This document shows positions 1-17,735 of a stretch of DNA of 64,000 bases, piece after piece. Source of the DNA: Lithospermum erythrorhizon (taxonomy: Eukaryota; Streptophyta; Magnoliopsida; Boraginales; Boraginaceae); contig JADFUC010000019.1 in NCBI GenBank assembly GCA_019722365.1, positions 124,001 to 188,000 on the forward strand, read 5' to 3'. Below the pieces are notes generated by a model. The model had not been told where the DNA came from. It saw only the letters and a program-made list of their open reading frames with translations, and searched no databases. Each line of letters opens with the position of its first letter. Position 1 is the first letter of the stretch. Made by a program: the position numbers and the translations under genes.

Positions 1-1080
1 GTACGTTTGTTCTGAAACAAACCCTAAGTCTATTCGCTTGTATATTCATAAACCCTAAACCAATTCGCTTGTAACGTTTTAAACACAAAAGTAATTCGGT
101 TGTTTTCCTCGACATTAGTGCCCTGATAAACCCATGTGCCTAATTTGAGCATATATGCTTCACGAAAATCGAGGTCAGAGAATCAAATTTATTTCTTGAC
201 TATTACAAAACAAGCGAACTAATAGCATGGTTGTTTCAAAACAACCGATTTTTTTTCATGTTTATTGATAAACAAGCTTGAAAATTGTATCCATAAATTT
301 AAAGCTCTTCAAACATCATCATTATTTGAGTTCATTTTTTCATCATTATTTAAATTGTTGTTTATATTTCGCTTCTTTCTCCAAGTACCATTTATTTTAC
401 TAACTTTATATTATAGAAATGGGATTGCGCAAGAAATCCAGCTTATTCAAGCCATGATTGTTGCGCAAGTAGCTACTCCATGGCAATTTATTGTTGGGCA
501 ATGTTTAATTTAGCCAATGGACAGCTACTAGATGTTTCTAGTTTAGCCAATGATTGTTACTTGATAAGTGAAATTTAGCCAATGATTGTGTAATAAGCGA
601 ATTTAGCCAATGATTGTTACTTGATTATTAGACACTAACCATGGACATTATATGTTATGTTTTTTTTTTCGAAATATTATGTATTAATTGAGATTATAGG
701 TATTAATTGAGATAGTTCTTTGTCAATTATGAATTGAGATTATATATATGAAATTTATTGTTAATATTTATGAAATATTATGAAATTTATTGTTAATATT
801 ATGAAATTTATTATGTATTAAATATTATGAAATTTATTGTTACTATTTATTGTTAATATTTCGAATTGCGTGAATTATGAATTGTGTAATATTAATTATA
901 ATTTGAATGTAATCAAACAAATCGAATTAATGCCATGATTGTAATAAAACAACCGAATTGTAGAGATGATAATAATAAAACAACAGCAATGATTGTTTAA
1001 TAACAAATGAACCCTTTTTCCCCCTTGTTTACTGTGGAAGTAACTAATGTTAATATGATAAAATTATTCACCTTATGATT
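1..1080. repeat. AT-rich flank with recurrent attcgcttgtt-type motif (left side)
   Basis: No gene is visible. The stretch holds scattered short copies of attcgcttgt on either strand (about 32-41, 63-72, and reversed as acaagcgaa near 210-218), a related attcggttgt near 93, and several copies of 'tagccaatgattgt' between about 510 and 620. Runs of 'gaaatttattgttaatatt' follow at about 745-860. The same motif family returns on the far side of the decayed plant-mobile-domain gene (3.3-5.5 kb). I therefore read both sides as subterminal or flanking DNA of one mobile unit. That is inference, because no terminal inverted repeat was identified. Confidence 0.4.
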
Positions 1081-1100
1081 CTACTAATGATAGTTAAAGA

Positions 1101-3075
1101 TGGCCTGATCGTCGACAACCACCTAATCGGAATGTTCGAGCCGGGTATTACCGGGTCGACCAGAGGGGCAAAGAGGTTGGTAGTGGAAGACCCGTCCAAC
1201 AACCCGGTTCATCCCTTTGACGAGTACCCAGGAAGTATACCCGTCTAACAACCCGGTGCATCCTTTGATGAGTATGAGGGAAGCATACCTGTTCAACAAC
1301 CTACCAATCGTCACCAAGGAAGGCGTCAAAACATAGGTTTGCCAAACTATGACTGGTATACTCATGAGCCCATGCCTAAAATTTAAAAACTTAAGTTCTG
1401 AGTAGGCTTCAAAGGTCACTTACGAAAGCCGCGGAAGATCCCGAACTGGCAGAGCGTGAGCCCTTGTTGTCTTCAAACAGGACGTAGAGCAACAAACGCT
1501 TGGTCAACGCCCGTTAACAAAAGTGTGGATCTTGTTAATGCGACTGGGATCGATCATGTCCCATACATAACGCCTGTACACCAAACTCCTCGCATCGGGT
1601 TGCTTGCTTTCATCGAGCGGTGGCATCTAAAAGATCTAACTCCTTCCATATGCCTTAGAAATGATACTTCCGCACGATGTGCACTATCTGGGAATCCCCA
1701 TTATTGGTCGCCCCCTGCGCGGGCGGACGCCATACGATCCGTAACACCATACTTGATGGGTCGTGTTTTAAACGAGGGAACAAGAGAGCGCTCTTTATTA
1801 AAGCATCAAAAGAATCTGCCACTTGCACGCAGTGGGACCCCTCATTTGTAAGGTTCAGGCGCACCTTTGGTATTTGCCGGGAACGACATTGTTTGTCGAT
1901 AAATCCGGGACGCACACCCAAAGACAATACTTTAGACTTCGGGAGTACGCCGATAGAGTCGGCCATCATGTTGGGGCGCCGGTACTCGCACTTTACCACC
2001 GCCAGAGCGGGCCAAGGAGTGAATCAAGGCAAATGGCTGGGTGTATAACTCTACTTGAGGTACTAACGCATGTATATATTAAATGAATTATTCATGTTTA
2101 TATTTTAAGAAAACTAATCTCATTATTGTTTTTTGTATTATAGTGTTGGATCTATGAGTACTTCCCTTTGTTCACTGAAATGAGTACCACGTGGTCGCTA
2201 AGCCAACCAAGTGGTCAGCCCGAATGGACTCCGACAACACCACCCGAAACACCGACCCCGCCACTGATTTATATCGAAGCAATTGGATCGATGACAAATT
2301 TAACATGTAGTGAAAATATTATATATGAATTTTATAACATTGTATGGAAAAAGGCTTAAATCGTTTCCATTTATCATAACAGATCGTGTGGACACCCTAT
2401 GGGCCCATCTCCTCCATCCCCACCATGTCATATTATCACGGTTGCATACGCTTCTTGAATGTCAATGAAGCGTATATGCCGGAGAGAGTTGCACGACAGT
2501 TCGGGAGGGTACAACTGATCCCGCCCCCGCCCATTGAGCTTAGAGAAGGGACCCAACTTGTAGGTAATGTGCGAATATTCAAGAAAGTGTACGGAGATTC
2601 AGATTACACCTGGACTAGTATGCAATTTCACCATGTTCAACCCTACATGATGGGTCCCCCTGCATATATAGCTACGCAGACTTCGGACGACTACATGAGT
2701 TGGTATTTGCCTCGGACTCATATTAGAGTGCATAACCCAGCTTGGCTAGACATGCCCGTCTATGTAGATACGATGTTCTCAGCCTCCCAGCAGGTGTGAT
2801 GTTGTTAAAGTGTATGAAAATACCTTATATTATATTTTTTATTATCATATACTGACATATTATTTTCTTAATTTCATTACAATGGGTTGCAAAAATTTAC
2901 ACGGCAAACACTGATATGCAACGCTACATGGAGACACATCCTGATCCGTACATGCAAGCTCAAAGTGGAGACATTATATCGACTTAGTTTGACAGGAGGG
3001 TTGCCCGGTGTGCATCCGGTCCGATGGATCGTTGTGGACAAATTCACAAAGACCAAAGATCAAATTAAGAGTTAG
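1101..3075 (+). pseudogene. Decayed plant mobile domain (MAIN-like / PP7 long form) gene
   Basis: Degenerate gene for a plant mobile domain (PMD) protein, a family shared by host MAIN/MAIL proteins and some transposons. The first part (about 1400-2059) is broken by frameshifts and stops but keeps family blocks: HYLGIPIIGRPLRG near 1690-1730, and GTTLFVDKSGTH then RQMAGCITLLE up to 2059. A GT donor at 2060 and an AG acceptor at 2142-2143 join CITLLE to WIYEYFPLFTEM. A further exon (about 2393-2793) carries WTPYGP, MPERVARQFG, IPPPP and YMSWYLPRTH, all typical of the PMD C-terminal half. A final segment from about 2884 reads WVAKIYTANTDMQRYME and then a stop. Upstream, 1180-1310 contains a duplicated EYPGSIPV / EYEGSIPV block. 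The late exons are far better preserved than the first, so the decay is uneven. It is probably not functional. It could be a host MAIN-like copy or a gene carried by a DNA transposon. Confidence 0.7.
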
Positions 3076-3289
3076 TTTATATCAGCTCTCAAAGATGGCC
3101 GGTATAGCTTATCCGAGCAATGCCACCCAAGACAAGCACCAAAACAACCAGACAACCGTAATAATTAGTTTCAATTGTGTATTTTTCAGACATTATAAAA
3201 TGATGTTTTTGTATGTTACAATTCACGTTTTTTACATTTTTTCTATCCGGGATGACATTACGCTTTTATGTTATTTAATTGATTCACTT

Positions 3290-5480
3290 TAGTCATTTTT
3301 CAATGTATTTAGGCATATATGGGTGTATTTTTGTGTATTTGGATGTATTTAGTGTATTTCTATGTATTTAGGCATATATGGGTGTATAATTAATTACAAA
3401 AGAATGAATTAAATAATTAATTACATAAGAATGAGTTAAACACAACCAACGTCTTTATAATTTTCAAATCGATAATTATAGTAAACGTTTACTACTTTTT
3501 TACATTATGCAAATTGATAATAAGTTAACGCTTACTACGCTCACGCAGTAAACGCGAGGACATGATTCACGCGATGACGGACTATACATGATTCACGAAT
3601 CGAATTATTTCTGCCAAATTTGTTCTATGTTTGCTATAAAACAAGCAAATTTGTTCCATGTTCGCTATAAAATAAGCAAATTTGTTCCATGCTTGTAAGA
3701 AAATAATCATCAAACTAATTCGCTTGTTCACTTACAAGCTCGAATACAATTTGCTTCTTTCACGGTCTCCCAAGTAAAAATGACTTGATTTGACAACACA
3801 ACTTCCACATAAATCTATTAGAAACGAGTTTAACTTTCCAAATGATTGTTTCGAAGCTGACGAATTCACCCCATGTTTGTTTGAAGATAGCCGAATTCTC
3901 CTCATGTTTATATACCAACAAGTGAATTATCTATTTGCTTATAAACACTCAATCATTTCAATTGCCACTTATATTGCACTACCTTCGTCAATTATGAATT
4001 GTGTAATATTAATTATAATTTCGAATGTTAATAATTTTGAATTTTGATAATTATTCGAATGTCGATAATTAATGTTAATAATTTTAATTTGATAATTTCA
4101 AAATGAATAATTAATGCTGCGATTTCTGAAATTTGAGCTAATATTTCAATTATGTTAATTGGTGTTTAAATATGATAACATTATCTCAAATATACGATTC
4201 ACTTTAGTCATTTTTTATGTTATTTATGTTATTTTTAATTGGTATTTTTTATGTTATTTAATTGATCCACTTTAGTCATTTTTCTCTTTTAACGTGTTCT
4301 ACCAAACCCATATGATGATAAGACTACACATCTTTCACCAAAAACGAGGTGGAAACAAACAAATTAAGTACATGTTTATAAGAAACGAGCGAATTATTTT
4401 CATGTTTCTTAAAAAGCAACCGAATTAAGTAGATGTTTATAAGAAACAAAGTTTAATTGTTAGTGATGCTTATTAAAAATATAAGAACTAAAATAATTTG
4501 TTTCCATCTTTCTTCCTTTATATATATAAGATGCATGTATTGTATTTGTTAAATCACCATATTAAATTTTATATCAAACTTTCCCCAAAGTTTTATCAAA
4601 ATTTTAAACTATGAACAATAACAGAAAGATCATCACGCGCATCGGTTTTGTGATTGGGTAAAAGGATGGTAAATATTTTTTCATTTTGTCAATTTCTTGA
4701 TATTTACTATTTTTTCTAACTAATTAATTCATACAATAGTTTCTATCCAAGTGCCCGGCAATGTTGATGTAATGTCTATCTGCATGAAAGAAATACATCC
4801 CGACTGGACGCACTGGTGTATGGTTCATAAGCTTCTATTTAGATAAGATGTGAATATCTTTGGCCAAGTTAGCTAAAATTTTATCAAGTTTCTAAATCGT
4901 CATAACACACATATAACTAATATCTATCAGAGTGCGCCTCGGTTCGAATTTATCCGAGATTCTCCTCGTGATTTCAAGAAAGCGCTTTTTCAAAGCACGT
5001 GCAACTAAGAATGTGACTACAAAGCTCGAAATCCGTGAATGGTCCACTACCGTGACATTAATCGCTCGACCGGCTCATCACATGGCTACAAGTTCCCGAC
5101 TAGAAATAAACGAGACATCAAACCACTACCGCCAAATTGTGGAAGTATTTCACAATGTAATAAAGTGCATTCGTTACTTTGATTCAATATCAATAAAGAC
5201 CACAAGCTTTCTCAATAATATTCGTACGAATTTTTTTTTTTTTTCATGCTTGATGACAAACTACCAATTTATATTTATGTTTCGTATGAAAGTAGCAAGT
5301 TGTCGCACAAATAAACAAGCTAATAAATCCAATGTTTGTTTAACAACAAACGAATTACACGCGGCGCTTAATTTTGCTATGTTTAATTCGCTTGTTAGTT
5401 ACTAAGCATAGGATTAATTCGCTTGTTCTCTTTCTAACACAGTGACAATTCGCTTGTTTTTGTACAAGCAACCACAAATT
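3290..5480. repeat. AT-rich flank with attcgcttgtt motif array (right side)
   Basis: No gene is visible. A direct repeat of about 25 bp (tgtatttaggcatatatggg...) occurs at about 3304 and again about 58 bp later. Copies of attcgcttgtt occur at about 3718, 5386, 5416 and 5448. Reversed or variant forms (acgagcgaatta, caaccgaatta) appear near 4385-4430 and 5340-5360. 'aaatttgttccatg' recurs near 3615-3690. A short gene-like stretch at about 4920-5110 (cggttcgaatttatccgag and onward) could not be identified. Density is highest at the far right, close to where the MDAR promoter region begins. I infer that this is the right-hand subterminal DNA of the PMD-carrying unit. Confidence 0.4.
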
Positions 5481-5529
5481 CGGCCAGTGGATAAAATAGT
5501 ACTTCGCACGCTAATTTTAGTTGATCCAA

Positions 5530-5709
5530 TATACACACACCCAAATAGTGTTTTTTAGTACTGAAATGACTATTTTATCCCTGAGCATAATTTCTGTAAC
5601 TACTACATTTACAAATAGGGGGGTAAAATAGTCATTTCACCCCAAACACGTACTGTTTTGGTGTGTGTATAACACAGTTCAGTAATTTTACTGTTTTGGT
5701 GTGTGTATA
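5530..5709. mobile_element. MITE with tatacacacacc terminal inverted repeats
   Basis: Short non-coding palindromic element about 320 bp upstream of the MDAR start codon. The left end reads tatacacacaccc (from 5530) and the right end ggtgtgtgtata (ending near 5671). Inside lies a perfect 16-bp inverted repeat, tgaaatgactatttta (5562-5577) against its complement (5624-5639). The right terminus is duplicated: 'cagttcagta', 'actgttttggtgtgtgtata' and 'cagttcagta' recur, so a second terminus ends at about 5709. A related but right-truncated copy lies at 61652-61770, upstream of the G-patch gene. Confidence 0.65.
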
Positions 5710-5900
5710 ACAGTTCAGTATGGCACGTTGGCGTTTCCCCAGTGGTTGAGTCTGATGTCCCTTTCTCTCCACCAATAGACACCATCTTCACTGCGGCAGC
5801 CTCTCCACTCTCTCAAAGAGCCAAATAAATTATCACAAAAAAAGTAATTATTCCAAAACCCTCAATTAATTAATCATTACCCCATCATTTGACCAACTAA

Positions 5901-5908
5901 TATAAAAT
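5901..5908 (+). promoter_or_regulatory. Candidate TATA box of the MDAR gene
   Basis: tataaaat lies about 119 bp upstream of the MDAR ATG in otherwise AT-rich DNA. Spacing is plausible for a plant core promoter with an 80-90 nt leader. AT-rich context makes chance occurrence likely, so this is tentative. Confidence 0.3.
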
Positions 5909-6026
5909 AACATGATCTCAGGTCCATTAACTCTCTAAATTCAATACTTTTGTAAATGATTTTACATTTTCACTCATAATAATAATATTTCTTAAAACAG
6001 TTTGGAAGATTCGTAGGTTAATAAAT

Positions 6027-12886
<6,860 letters not shown>

Positions 12887-13074
12887 TTCTCATGGACTAC
12901 ATTCACATGTTGTATTTAATCGATTTGTCGTAGTGGATGATAGCAACATATTCCTGTATTTAGGGGTCCATTCCTCTATGGTGCCATACCATATTTTGCA
13001 AGAGTTCTGCCATTGTCGCTAAGAGTTAGAGATATTCCCTTCAAGATATCTTTAAAGTATTTGTATCAAGTATG

Positions 13075-13080
13075 AATAAA
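13075..13080 (+). terminator. Poly(A) signal of the MDAR gene
   Basis: aataaa lies about 190 bp after the MDAR stop codon, in 'tatgaataaagaaag'. It is a reasonable near-upstream polyadenylation element for the transcript. Confidence 0.5.
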
Positions 13081-13251
13081 GAAAGCTGGTTAACTAAAGA
13101 ATTTCGTTTTCTAAGTAGTACGGAGTATTTATTTTGTTAACAAAATTGTTGTTTTGGTTGCTAAACACCATACTATGTATATCCAAGCAAAACCTTGGAA
13201 TCCAGGTTGGAAACTCTAGCAAACCAGCACCACTCACTCTATCCTTCACCA

Positions 13252-13492
13252 TGTTGAATTGTGAATAGAGCTTGTATTGTTAATTATGAAGATGGCTAGC
13301 AGAGGATGGTGATCGAGAAGACACACGTGAGAAACAGAGGCAGAGGAGAAATTATTTTTGAATATTGTGTTTTCAATGTTGTCATACACCTAGAGTTTGA
13401 CTTTTATATATATACAATGACTTCTATTCAGATAGAAACACTATCAACCTATAAATATTAAATGTAGCTAACTAAGATAGAGTTAGATTTCA
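13252..13492 (-). repeat. Copia LTR A (3' LTR, shortened)
   Basis: Matches LTR B over its first 65 bp (tgttgaattgtgaatagagc...) and over its last 110 bp (from catacacctag...). It includes 'gacttttatatatatacaat', which may hold the LTR promoter TATA. LTR B continues about 100 bp further to tctcaaca, so this copy is truncated. Confidence 0.65.
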
Positions 13493-14560
13493 TGCACCCC
13501 TTTCCCCTCCCCCAAAGCCAAATAAAGAGAAAATTGCAGACTTAGTAGCACAGCAAAATAACCAAATATAACGTCTAAAATCATCAACAATAGTTAAATA
13601 AAAACGATTCCCATCAGTAGAAATGTGCAGGGAAGGCCCCCAAACATCCATAAATAAAAGCTCCAAAACTCGAGTACTACGTTTCTCACTAGCTGGAAAA
13701 GTTTGCCTACACAATTTTCCTATAGGATAACTAGTGCATGAAAGAGTAGAATTCATATCTCTCCCTAAGGAAAAACCACCTAAAACCTTGAGTAACACAG
13801 CGACATTAGGATGACCAAGACGATAATGCCACACGAAGGGGAGACCTCAACAGAAAATGCATGAGAGACGGAGGCGCGAACACCGGTTGGGTTCAGTTGG
13901 ACAATTGGACGATGCATATGTGAAATTTGGAGGAGAAAACACATAAATGCCATTATTGGTGGTACCACTGAGAAGAATTTTCTAAGTTTGTCCTTTTCTG
14001 AATGAGAATTCACAGTCGAAGGGAGAATTCCAAAAACGGCATTATTATCATAACAAAAACGTTGAACGGAAAGTAGTGATTTAGTCATAGCAGGATGCAA
14101 AATATGATTCAACTGAAAAACACGCGAATTAGACATAGCGAGAAAAGCAGGCATGTGTTTTAATAGGCGTACATGCGCCATCAACTGACTTATCTGACCT
14201 ATCAAAACCAGAATACTCCTTGTGTAGCTGTAGTTGATAAAGATCAGGAGTGACATGATGAGTATCACCAGAATCAGGATACCAAGTAGATGGAGACTGA
14301 GATGGAAAGGCAGTGGCCGAGCGAATGGCGACGGAGAAGGCTACTAGCGAGGACAAGCGATGGCTAATGAAAGGTGAATGGTGAGCATGATTTAAGAATT
14401 TAATAGGGTAGGAGGAAAATCGAAATAGGGTTAGGATAGCCACGGAAGTGATGTCGATTGCCCGGCTTTGTTGGCAGATGGTGGCGGCGCTTGAGGATTT
14501 AGTAGCGGCGTAGTGGATGCGTTTGCTCGATTCGAGGGAGGGTGGCATCGATGTTCACTG
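13493..14560 (-). pseudogene. Copia gag-pol fragment (protease-linked region, GAG-pre-integrase, integrase start)
   Basis: The minus strand, read through several frames, gives Ty1/Copia polyprotein blocks in order. WYPDSGDTHHVTPD (near 14290) is the WxxDSGATxHxT protease-proximal motif. LLSVQRFCYDNN follows near 14070, then WHYRLGHPNVAVL (near 13830), the GAG-pre-integrase domain. Finally MDVWGPSLHISTDGNRFYL and TIVDDFRRYIWLF are the beginning of the integrase core. The sequence stops soon after, so the rest of integrase, reverse transcriptase and RNase H are absent. Multiple frameshifts make this non-functional. Confidence 0.8.
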
Positions 14561-14739
14561 GGTTTGGGGGATGGTGGGAGGTGCATCGATATTCACGACT
14601 TTCAAATCTATCGGAACTTTGCTTTCTACGTTACACCATGTTGAATCGTGAATAGATCTTGTATTGTTAATTATGAAAATAGCTAGCGAGAGGATGGTGA
14701 GGCGGAAGGAAACGAGTCGCCCACACATGCGGCATTGCG

Positions 14740-16948
14740 AAGTCAAAAATGACAAGCGCACATTTGGCTAATGCAAGGCAAGCCATGTTTCCTTGGTCAA
14801 AAAAGCCCGACTCAAAAGCGGGCTAATCGTTGCTAATCCGTTGACACGTCTGTTGCAACTATTAATAAAGTACATTGCTAACACCTTTCTTGTAATCCAT
14901 TGCAATAATCACATTTAAAATATTTTTAACTTTAGATTTGCAACTACCCATTATACATTTGCAAAATAGACAGCTGAAGCCCACCAAATATTTTTTTAAA
15001 TACCATTTAAACCACGTTGTCAAACAAGAACCATAACAAGGAAAAAAACCAATATTTTTATTGCAGGAATACATATTTTATAGTTCCACAAAATGTAGAA
15101 ATATCAATATTCATTGTAATAAAACAAAATAAATCATTGAGTAAAATTACTATATTTATTCAGTTATAATTAAAAATTAAATTGCAATTACAAAGTTACA
15201 CAAAATAAATATTTAAAAATAACTATCTACTATCTACAATAAACAAACTAGATCTAAGGACAATAAACCCAAAAAAAATAGATCTAAAAGTCAAACATTC
15301 AAAATAATACATCCATGAAAACCGAAACATTATCATTTCAGGTTGAGTAGCTCCACTTAATGGGTGGTAAATTGAATGTAGTTTTGCTTTTGTTGTAGTC
15401 ACACCCTTTTCTTGACTTTCAAGGATTTTAAAGGATAGTATAAATTGATTTACTTGATGGGCATGAAATGTGACTCACAGATCCATCAACATGGGTTTGG
15501 TTTGCTTGTGAGTTAGAGTAATAGACTATTTGTGGACTCAATAAAAATATGAAGTGCATAATATACATTATTTTGAGTTGGAGTAGTGGAGTTTGGAGTA
15601 GAATATGGAATGCATTGATTGTGGACCGTTGATGAATGAATAATCAACGGACCAAATTTCATCATCCTTGTCAAATGTTATCTCTCTTTTAGAGCCATTG
15701 ATGTTAAATGATCAATGGCAAGAAATGCTTACCTTTTACTGTTGTGGATTGTGCTTTAATATGTTCATAAATTCATTGCTAACTTCAATATATTTATTAT
15801 TTTAGTTTAGAAAATTTGATAATTACTTTAATTCTTCCATAGTTCTTCATAAAATTTTATGGAGTATTTATGTTTTTTAGAAATTTTAAATTAGTGGGAA
15901 AATATAAAAATTAAATTTTAATAAAGTGAATACCAACAATTAAAGTCATTATCAATACAAATGCTTATCAAGTTACACAAAATTATATAGTTTTATGTTA
16001 TAAAATATTTATATATATAGTTTCTCATATTTTTGTGATTCATAGAATGCTTAATTACTTAATGTATCATCAATGAAGATCAAATGAAAGAAACTATATT
16101 TAGTTCCTAACATGAATATATATCATCTACGAAACCATATTGCCACGAATCTTATGAAACTCGTTCTAACATGAATATATCATTTATGAAGAAAAAAAAA
16201 TCAAGAATTATCACAGTGTTACAACAATGTTGTCATGGATCTCATGAAACATGTTGCTAACAAGTTATAAATGTGTTGCTATTTAGTGTTTGGTGTTGTC
16301 CTCACGTTCTTAATGATTCCTTCACTTTGATGTTATATGTCCAAATACTTTCTATTATTATCATTACATGTAATCCAATAAATAATTAAAGTCATATATC
16401 AATAGAGTAACATCAAAAAATGATAGCAGTAATAAAACTGAACAACAACTATCAACAATCACATATATACCCAATAAAATTAAAAATATATATGTAATTT
16501 TTACATGTATTTATCATCCATATTAGGAAGAAAATGCATATATTATATAATAACCTTGTTATGAACTTGTTATTGTTAATTGTAAAGGGAAAAATCAATA
16601 ATTAGCAAGGATATCAAATATAATAGCTTCAGATTCATTATTTATACTTGAAGTCTTATGAAGCTCGTTGCTAAAGTGCCACGTTTTTGCAACGGCTAAA
16701 AAATAAAAATTATAAAAAAATTTAATTAATTAGTTCATTGCAAAGTAGATTTGCGAGCCCATTGAAATATTTACAGCGAACACATGTGTCGATGTGAACT
16801 CGTTTACAATACTCGTGAGAAATTTTCTAAACGGGTTTTTGTGCACGAGATTCTGCGAAATGTATAATTGAACCCGTTGCCAAATAGCTACCGTTTTGCA
16901 ACAATTTGTTTCACTTTGCCAGCCCTTGCTCCTTTTTTTAGTAGTCGA
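14740..16948. mobile_element. Probable non-autonomous DNA transposon (CACTA-like right end)
   Basis: About 2.2 kb with no coding capacity lies between the broken LTR B and the hAT element. It carries recurrent gttgctaa / ttgcaac motifs near 14830, 14850, 16250-16280, 16660-16695 and 16870-16905. The right end is tttttttagtagtc, close to the CACTA-family terminus (complement cactactaaaaaa, with one change). Between the ends the DNA is strongly AT-rich. No matching left cacta end was found, so the left limit (about 14.7 kb) is approximate and the class is an inference. Confidence 0.35.
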
Positions 16949-17380
16949 TAATGTTGTTACCGGTCGAACTTGGACCGGTCAAATTGATTCGATACAACCG
17001 GGAGGCCCGAACGAAGCTTCATTTCGGTCAAAAAATTTGGACCCGGACCGGAGCAGGTAAAACTAGAGCGGTTACCGGTTTACGAGAGCCGGACCGGACC
17101 GTTTAAGATCCGAAACCAAAACCGGGTAGCAGGAAGCATTATCAGGGCTTCAGCGAGGAAATCAAAAATTCATCATTCCACACTCCATAGTCCAAATTTC
17201 CAAATTTCAATATTAAAAAATAAACTGAAATAATATTCAAGTGTCCAAACCAAACTGAAATAAACCGTTAACAAAAAATAATCCATAAAAGGGCATGCAA
17301 GAAACCATAGTGTTTATAAATCATAAAACGAAAAACACTAGTGTTCATAAAGCAAAGAATAAGTAAATCTATGAACAATT

Positions 17381-17735
17381 GATTTCAAGTGGTTGGAGGC
17401 TTGAAGTTGCTGTTCCTACAGGTTGATCACCAAAATGACAAAATCATATGTCAAAGGCTCGTCTTCTTGTTCTTGGAGCTACAATAAAATGTATCAATTA
17501 GAAAATGAGCACAGAGCAAACATAAACAATATGATAATAAAATACATTAGTGAAATCTATTATATTATTGAGACTGAGGACAAAAAACAATACAATGATT
17601 TCAAGTGGTTGAAGTTGTTGTTCCTACAGGTTGATCACTAAAATCATATTGTAAAGGCTCGTCTTCTTGTTCTTTAGACTCTGATAAAATGAATGTATCA
17701 AATTAAAAATGAACATAGAAAACATAAATAAGAAT
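17381..17735. repeat. Direct duplication of about 140 bp inside the hAT element
   Basis: Sequence from about 17381 (gatttcaagtggttg, gttcctacaggttgatcac, ggctcgtcttcttgttctt, tgtatcaa, gaacatag-like, cataaa) recurs about 215 bp later, from about 17597 to 17735. Small indels separate the copies. They lie just downstream of the transposase stop, in the element's 3' untranslated part. Confidence 0.7.

Noticed and set aside
1456..1851. 131-codon + strand frame as an independent gene
   Set aside because: It is one broken frame of the decayed PMD gene. Family blocks jump between frames over the same interval.
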